A stretch of 64,000 nt of DNA from Bog-756 sp963699345 (GTDB taxonomy: Bacteria; Actinomycetota; Acidimicrobiia; Acidimicrobiales; RAAP-2): NCBI GenBank assembly GCA_963699345.1, contig CAVOTL010000007.1, positions 854,834 to 918,833 of the forward strand, read 5' to 3'. Of the stretch, positions 59,495-64,000 are shown piece after piece. A model generated the notes under the pieces. That model saw only the letters and a list, made by a program, of their open reading frames with translations. It made no database searches and was not told where the DNA came from. A program made the position numbers and the translations under genes. Numbering within the stretch: position 1 is the first letter of the stretch; each line of letters opens with the position of its first letter.

Positions 59495-59500
59495 AGGATA
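59495..59500 (-). promoter_or_regulatory. -10 hexamer, leaderless xseAB
   Basis: TATCCT on the minus strand, exactly 6 nt (GAACCC) before GTG 59488. Confidence 0.62.
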
Positions 59501-59597
59501 GAACCCGGATGGGTCACCTTCGCCGAACCGTTCGGCGACCAGGGATCCCACGGGACGCCGAGGCCGGGGAGCACCGACCGCACCGCCCGACCCGCGG

Positions 59598-61086
59598 CTA
59601 CCTGCCGGCCTCGATGATCCGGCTGGTGGATCGGCCGTCGAGGCGCGATACCAGCACCACACTGCCGCCCCAGCCCTGGACCTCCGCCGCGCCGACCACC
59701 GAGTCGACGTCGTAGTCGTCCCCCTTCACGAGGACGCCGGGCCGGACCGCCCGGATCAATTCGAGTGGCGTCTCCTCGTCGAAGAGGACCACGAAGTCGA
59801 CGCACTCCAGCGCGGCCATGATCTCGCAGCGGTCGGACTCCGACTGGATCGGCCGGCCCTCACCTTTCAGCTTCCGCACCGAGGCGTCGGTGTTGAGCGC
59901 CACCATCAGGGAATCGCCGGCGGAACGGGCCTGTCGGAGCAGCCGGATGTGGCCGGCGTGCAACAGATCGAAGCAGCCGTTGGCCAGCACGAGGCGACGA
60001 CCCTCCCGCTGGTACTGGGCCCCGACGTCGCCTGCCTCGTCCCGGCCGGCCAGCACTTTGGGATTCGCCTCGTCGGGGTGGCGATCCGCTCCCGCTCCCA
60101 TCAGGGCGAGCAATTCGGTGGCGGACAGGGATGCCGTTCCGGGCTTGCCGCACACCGCCCCGGCCGCGGCGTTGGCGATCTCGACCGCCCGGTGGAGCCC
60201 GAGGTCGGCGGCCAGGCCCAGCGCCATCGAGCGCGATGAGCGTGTCGCCGGCTCCCGACACGTCGGCCACCTCGCGGGCCTCGGTGGGCAGGCGGGTCAG
60301 ATCGGCCGAATCGGCCCCGAGTACGGCCACCCCGTCCGACGAGCAGGAGAGGACCACGTTTCGGGCCCCCGACAGCTGGAGATAGGCGTCGGCCAGCCGA
60401 CCGACCTCGTCGCCGCCGTCTTCGGCTCCGCGGGGGTCCGGGCAGGCCGCACGGGCCTCCGCCAGGTTGGGCTTGATGACCGTGGAGCCCGCATAGCGGG
60501 CGATGTCGCGACTCTTCGGATCGGTGATGACCGGGACACCGGCCCGCCCGGCGCGTTCGATGACGTCGTGGATCAGCTCCGGACCGAGGAATCCCTTGGC
60601 GTAGTCGGCCAGGACGACGCCCCGGGGACCGTCTGCGGAGAGGAAGTCGTCGAGGGCCGCCCGGGTGGTGGCCGCCTCGTCGGTCGTCGTCGGGCGGACG
60701 ACCTCCCGGTCGATCCGTGCCACCTGCTGCGCCCCGGACACCACACGTGTCTTGGTGGTGGTGGGCACGCCCGCCAGGCGGATCAGCGACCGCTCGATGC
60801 CGGATGCGTCGAGGAGTCCGACGAGGTCCTCGCCATCCTGGTCGTCGCCGATCCGGCCGACGAGGACGGCACGGGCCCCGACCGACGCGATGTTGGCCGC
60901 CACATTGGCCGCCCCTCCGAGCACCAGGCGGGTGGTCCGCTCCAGGAGCACGGGCACCGGTGCCTCCGGCGACATGCGCTGGGCGTCTCCCTGGAGATAC
61001 CGGTCGAGCATCAGGTCACCGATGACGAGGATGTGGGCCCCCTGGAGGTCACCGAGCTCGTGGGCCGCGGATTCGTGCATGCTCAT
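59598..61086 (-). CDS. hldE: bifunctional heptose kinase/adenylyltransferase HldE (frameshifted)
   Basis: Two domains. The PfkB-type kinase (about residues 1-300) has ILVIGDLMLDRYLQGDAQRMSPEAPVPVLL, LGGAANVAANIASVGA, ITDPKSRDIARYAGSTVIKPNLAEA and VADVSGAGDTLIA. After a shift near 60235 (one extra base around CTCGATGG) the protein continues as MALGLAADLGLHRAVEIANAAAG, and then the nucleotidyltransferase LANGCFDLLHAGHIRLLRQARSAGD, VLVKGDDYDVDSVVGA. It phosphorylates D-glycero-D-manno-heptose 7-phosphate and attaches ADP. The fusion is that of bacterial HldE. Start 61086 overlaps gmhB as ATGA. Confidence 0.88.
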
Positions 61087-61643
61087 CCTGGGCATCCTGC
61101 CAGTTCATCGAGGAGGGCGGGGAGCTCGTCCAGGTGCATGACCAGGTGGTCCGCCTCCGCCTGCGTGCCCACCTCGGTGGCCACCGAGGGCACCAGCACC
61201 CCGACGGCTCCGGCGGCGCGGGCGGCGCCGAGGTCGGCGGACCGGTCCCCCACGACGACGATCTCGTCGGGCCGGATGCCGAGCTGCGCCGCGGCGTCGT
61301 TCACGAGACCAGGTGCCGGCTTGCGGCACCGGCAGCCCTCCCCCGGGGCGTGCGGGCACACTCCCCACACGTCGAACGAACCGAACAGCTCGTCCACCCT
61401 CCGATTGACCGAGGCGGCCTCCTCGGAGGTGAGGAGCCCACGGGCGATTCCGCTCTGGTTGGTCACCACCCCGGTCCAGAGCCCCCGCGACCGAGCCGCC
61501 GCCACCGCCTCCCGGGCCCCGGGGCGGACGGTGACAAGGTCGGGATCGCCGTTGTACGGCACGTCGACGACCAACGTTCCGTCCCGGTCGAACAGGACCG
61601 CCCTAACGACCACGGAACACCCCGTCGGGCCCGACACCGTCAC
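61083..61643 (-). CDS. gmhB: heptose bisphosphate phosphatase GmhB
   Basis: A 186-residue HAD phosphatase. AVLFDRDGTLVVDVPYNGDPDLVTVRPGA is motif I with the loop typical of GmhB, VVTNQSGIARGLLT motif II, CPHAPGEGCRCRKPAPGLVNDAAAQLGI the zinc loop, and VVGDRSADLGAARAAGAVGVLV motif IV. It removes the 7-phosphate of heptose 1,7-bisphosphate. GTG 61643 overlaps the stop of the glycosyltransferase as GTGA. Confidence 0.92.
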   Translation of the reverse strand: MTVSGPTGCSVVVRAVLFDRDGTLVVDVPYNGDPDLVTVRPGAREAVAAARSRGLWTGVVTNQSGIARGLLTSEEAASVNRRVDELFGSFDVWGVCPHAPGEGCRCRKPAPGLVNDAAAQLGIRPDEIVVVGDRSADLGAARAAGAVGVLVPSVATEVGTQAEADHLVMHLDELPALLDELAGCPG

Positions 61644-62713
61644 TTTCCATGGTTCGCCACCGGGCCCGGATCGGCCATCAGCGTCCGGCACGCCTCGAGG
61701 ACGTCGTCGACCGGCACGCGGGTGATGCAGCAGGGTTCGTCGACGGGCACGCATCCCGCGGCACAGCGCGCCGACGTCGGCGATCCGGGGCGGATGACCA
61801 CCGAGGGTCCGCCGACCGGCTGGTAACGCTCGGGGGCATTGACGTGATCGGCGGGGGCCCCCAGCGGATGACAGGAGATGATCACGGCCGGTGTGCCCAC
61901 CGCCGCGGCGACGTGTCCGAGTCCCGAGTCGTTGCCGACGAAGAGCGCGCAGCGGTCGATGACAGCCACGGTCTCCCGGAGGGGGATGTGACCGATGAGG
62001 TCCACGACCGAGGTGGCATCGGCGAGGCGGTCACGGAGGCTCCGTCCTCGTTCCACCTCGTCCGGGGCACCGAGCAGCACCACTGTGCAGCCGGACTCGC
62101 AGAGGGCGTCGATCACCGCCGCGTAGCGCTCGAGCGGCCACCAACGACGGCCCTGGGCCGCACCGATGGCCACGGCGACGAACGGTCCCGATCGTTCGTC
62201 GAGTTGGGGCACGACGACGTCCGGCACGGCGAGCACCGGTCCGACGTGATCCGGATCGACGCCGACGAAGCGGGCGAAGTGCTGGAGCCGCCCGAACTCG
62301 TGCAGCGGTGCTCCAGCAGCCGCCAGTCGGGGCCCGGGCACCAAGGGGAGCCACCAGTCCCGGCGCCGACGCTTCGGGGTGGACTCCCTCACCCAGGTGA
62401 CCGTTCGGGGCGGGTGCGGTCCGACGAGCGCGATGCCCACCGCCTCCCGTTCGAAGCCGAACCGCGGCAGGAGCACCACGTCCGGATCGAATCGGGCCAC
62501 CTCGGCCCGCAGGCGGCGACCGGCGTCGAGCACGTCGCGCCGGGAGCCGGGCCGGCAGTCGACGCCGGCCACGAAGTCGAGGTCGCCCAACTCCATGATG
62601 CCGACGGCGGAGGGGGGTCCGATGAAACCGCACGCTCCGGAGATCGAACGGGCGACGGCCCCGGGGAAGCCGCTCGCCATGACGTTGTCGCCGAGGTCGT
62701 CGGCCCGCACCAC
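61640..62713 (-). CDS. glycosyltransferase family 9 (ADP-heptosyltransferase-like)
   Basis: A 357-residue GT9 protein. VRADDLGDNVMASG is the N-terminal GT9 start; EVARFDPDVVLLPRFGFEREAVGIAL, FVAVAIGAAQGRRWWPLERYAAVIDALCESGCTVVLLG, DLIGHIPLRETVAVIDRCALFVGNDSGLGHVAAAVGTPAVII holds the nucleotide-sugar binding site. It likely moves heptose from ADP-heptose to a glycan. A Cys-rich C-terminal stretch (CAAGCVPVDEPCCITRVP) is typical. The GTG at 62713 is 58 nt after the gmhA stop, with GGAG about 10 nt before. Confidence 0.88.
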   Translation of the reverse strand: MVRADDLGDNVMASGFPGAVARSISGACGFIGPPSAVGIMELGDLDFVAGVDCRPGSRRDVLDAGRRLRAEVARFDPDVVLLPRFGFEREAVGIALVGPHPPRTVTWVRESTPKRRRRDWWLPLVPGPRLAAAGAPLHEFGRLQHFARFVGVDPDHVGPVLAVPDVVVPQLDERSGPFVAVAIGAAQGRRWWPLERYAAVIDALCESGCTVVLLGAPDEVERGRSLRDRLADATSVVDLIGHIPLRETVAVIDRCALFVGNDSGLGHVAAAVGTPAVIISCHPLGAPADHVNAPERYQPVGGPSVVIRPGSPTSARCAAGCVPVDEPCCITRVPVDDVLEACRTLMADPGPVANHGK

Positions 62714-62770
62714 CAGGACCCGCTCCGCCTCCTGGACCAGCCCGCGCGGCCCCCACCTCTCCCGGCGGCG

Positions 62771-63439
62771 TCACCGCTCGGATCGGCCGACGAGCGACTC
62801 GTCCCGGAGACCCAGCGAGTGCTCGACCACCTCGATCAGCACATGGGTGACGAGGGTGTGGAGTTCCTGGACACGGTCGGCCCACCGACCCCCCGGCGTG
62901 ACGATGGTCAACGTCGCCTCCCGCTCGACCGCGGTGCCGTCGCGACCGGTCACGGCGATGGCCGCCATGCCGAGCCGACGAGCCGCGGTGACGGCGCGGA
63001 CCACGTTGGTGCTGGTTCCGCTCGTGGTGAAGGCCACGAGGACGTCGTCCGGTCGTCCGAGGGCTTCGACGCCACGGGCGAAGACGTCGTCGAAGCCGAG
63101 GTCGTTGCCGACACAGGTCAGGTACCCGGCATCCGAGAGCGCGACGGCCCCGAGTGCGCGCCGATCGGCGCGGAACCTCCCGGTCAGCTCCTCGGCCAGA
63201 TGGATGGCGTCGCACATCGAACCGCCGTTCCCACAGGTGATGACCTTGGCGTCCCGGCCCAGGCTCTCCGCCAGCAGTTCTCCGGCCTCGGCGATCCGGG
63301 CGAGGGTGCGTTCATCGTGCGACAGGGCGTCGAAACTGGCGGTCGCCTCGATCGCGGCTGCCCGGACCAGTTCCAACGACGCGGTCCGGTCGCGGGCCTC
63401 GCCACGCGCATCGGCCCCGCCCGTCCCGGTATGCACCAC
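62771..63439 (-). CDS. gmhA: sedoheptulose 7-phosphate isomerase GmhA
   Basis: A 222-residue SIS-domain isomerase. ITCGNGGSMCDAIHLAEELTGRFRADRRALGAVAL is the GmhA N-block, ARGVEALGRPDDVLVAFTTSGTSTNVVRAVTAARRLGM has the phosphate SGTS loop, and HTLVTHVLIEVVEHSLG the C-terminal zinc-binding helix. It makes D-glycero-D-manno-heptose 7-phosphate. TAGCAT 6 nt upstream sets the GTG 63439 start and makes it the first gene of the heptose operon. Confidence 0.93.
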   Translation of the reverse strand: MVHTGTGGADARGEARDRTASLELVRAAAIEATASFDALSHDERTLARIAEAGELLAESLGRDAKVITCGNGGSMCDAIHLAEELTGRFRADRRALGAVALSDAGYLTCVGNDLGFDDVFARGVEALGRPDDVLVAFTTSGTSTNVVRAVTAARRLGMAAIAVTGRDGTAVEREATLTIVTPGGRWADRVQELHTLVTHVLIEVVEHSLGLRDESLVGRSER

Positions 63440-63445
63440 CCCTCC

Positions 63446-63451
63446 ATGCTA
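63446..63451 (-). promoter_or_regulatory. -10 hexamer, leaderless heptose operon
   Basis: TAGCAT on the minus strand, exactly 6 nt (GGAGGG) before GTG 63439. The space to rnpB (63452-63609) holds a weak ACGGGC/GCCCGT hairpin and otherwise nothing clear. Confidence 0.6.
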
Positions 63452-63609
63452 ACTCGGCAGGTGCGCGTAAGGGCCAGTACTCCCAGTTCACGGGCACGAG
63501 CCCGTCAGGCCCGTCGGATCGACGACGCACCTGGATCCAGCTCCGATCCCCCCGGTGGCAGATCGTCCGGGAGCGCGTACGGGTGCCACTGTGGGACGAT
63601 GACGGGGAC

Positions 63610-63996
<387 letters not shown>

Positions 63997-64000
63997 GTCA

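Noticed and set aside
62772..62774. GTGA-coupled start for the GT9 gene at the gmhA stop
   Set aside because: That GTG opens a Gly/Ala/Pro-rich frame that is not the transferase frame. The family N-terminus begins at GTG 62713.

Overview
The window is 64 kb of very GC-rich DNA with tightly packed, often overlapping genes. The gene content points to an actinobacterium, most likely of the class Acidimicrobiia. Supporting signs are orthologues of the mycobacterial steroid-degradation enzymes (FadE26, FadE27, FadE30, IpdF, FadD3), an F420-type LLM oxidoreductase, a WS/DGAT wax-ester synthase, many acyl-CoA enzymes, and a secreted protein with 42-residue GYWLVASDGGVFSFGDA repeats. I know that repeat family from Acidimicrobiia and related actinobacteria. 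The taxon is an inference; no 16S gene is present.

Layout. 1-9.6 kb: small metabolic and repair genes (two alpha/beta hydrolases, nitrilase, ArfB, FAH-family hydrolase, SDR, GNAT, Mug-like glycosylase, APC permease, ABM protein, FrnE). 9.7-14.7 kb: LLM oxidoreductase, a 55-residue zinc ribbon, a rhodanese/DUF4031/thiolase operon and a VOC/lipase pair. 14.8-25.3 kb: lipid or steroid catabolism. FadE26/FadE27-like dehydrogenases lie behind a KstR-type box, with a divergent thiolase, a P450/ferredoxin pair behind a perfect palindrome, and an operon SDR/CoA ligase/Dabb-like protein/CoA ligase. 25.5-30.9 kb: AIM24-like protein, methyltransferase, fatty-acid desaturase, WS/DGAT and an alcohol dehydrogenase. 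31-34.8 kb: fadE30-ipdF-fadD3, the enzymes for the C/D-ring remnant (HIP) of sterols. 35-39.7 kb: msrB, an SSB paralogue, a membrane protein, and a CoA-transferase/enoyl-CoA hydratase pair. 39.7-42.8 kb: Fur-type regulator, erythrin-type rubrerythrin, Fe-S oxidoreductase and DUF3501. 42.9-47.7 kb: translationally coupled glpD, alkyl-DHAP-synthase-like oxidase and FGGY kinase. 47.9-52.3 kb: MoxR, DUF58 and transglutaminase. 52.3-59.5 kb: ferredoxin reductase, HTH protein, repeat protein, MBL hydrolase, CoA ligase, xseB and xseA. 59.6-63.4 kb: a heptose block (hldE, gmhB, heptosyltransferase, gmhA), followed by a complete RNase P RNA at the right edge.

Two features run through the whole window. 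First, many genes have a TANNNT hexamer exactly 6 nt (sometimes 5, 7 or 8) before the ATG or GTG and no Shine-Dalgarno sequence, which indicates leaderless transcription and settles several start codons. Second, at least eight genes carry single-base frameshifts, ten shifts in all, five of them between 37.0 and 39.5 kb. Conserved residues continue across each shift, so these look more like indel errors in the sequence than decayed genes, but reads would be needed to tell.
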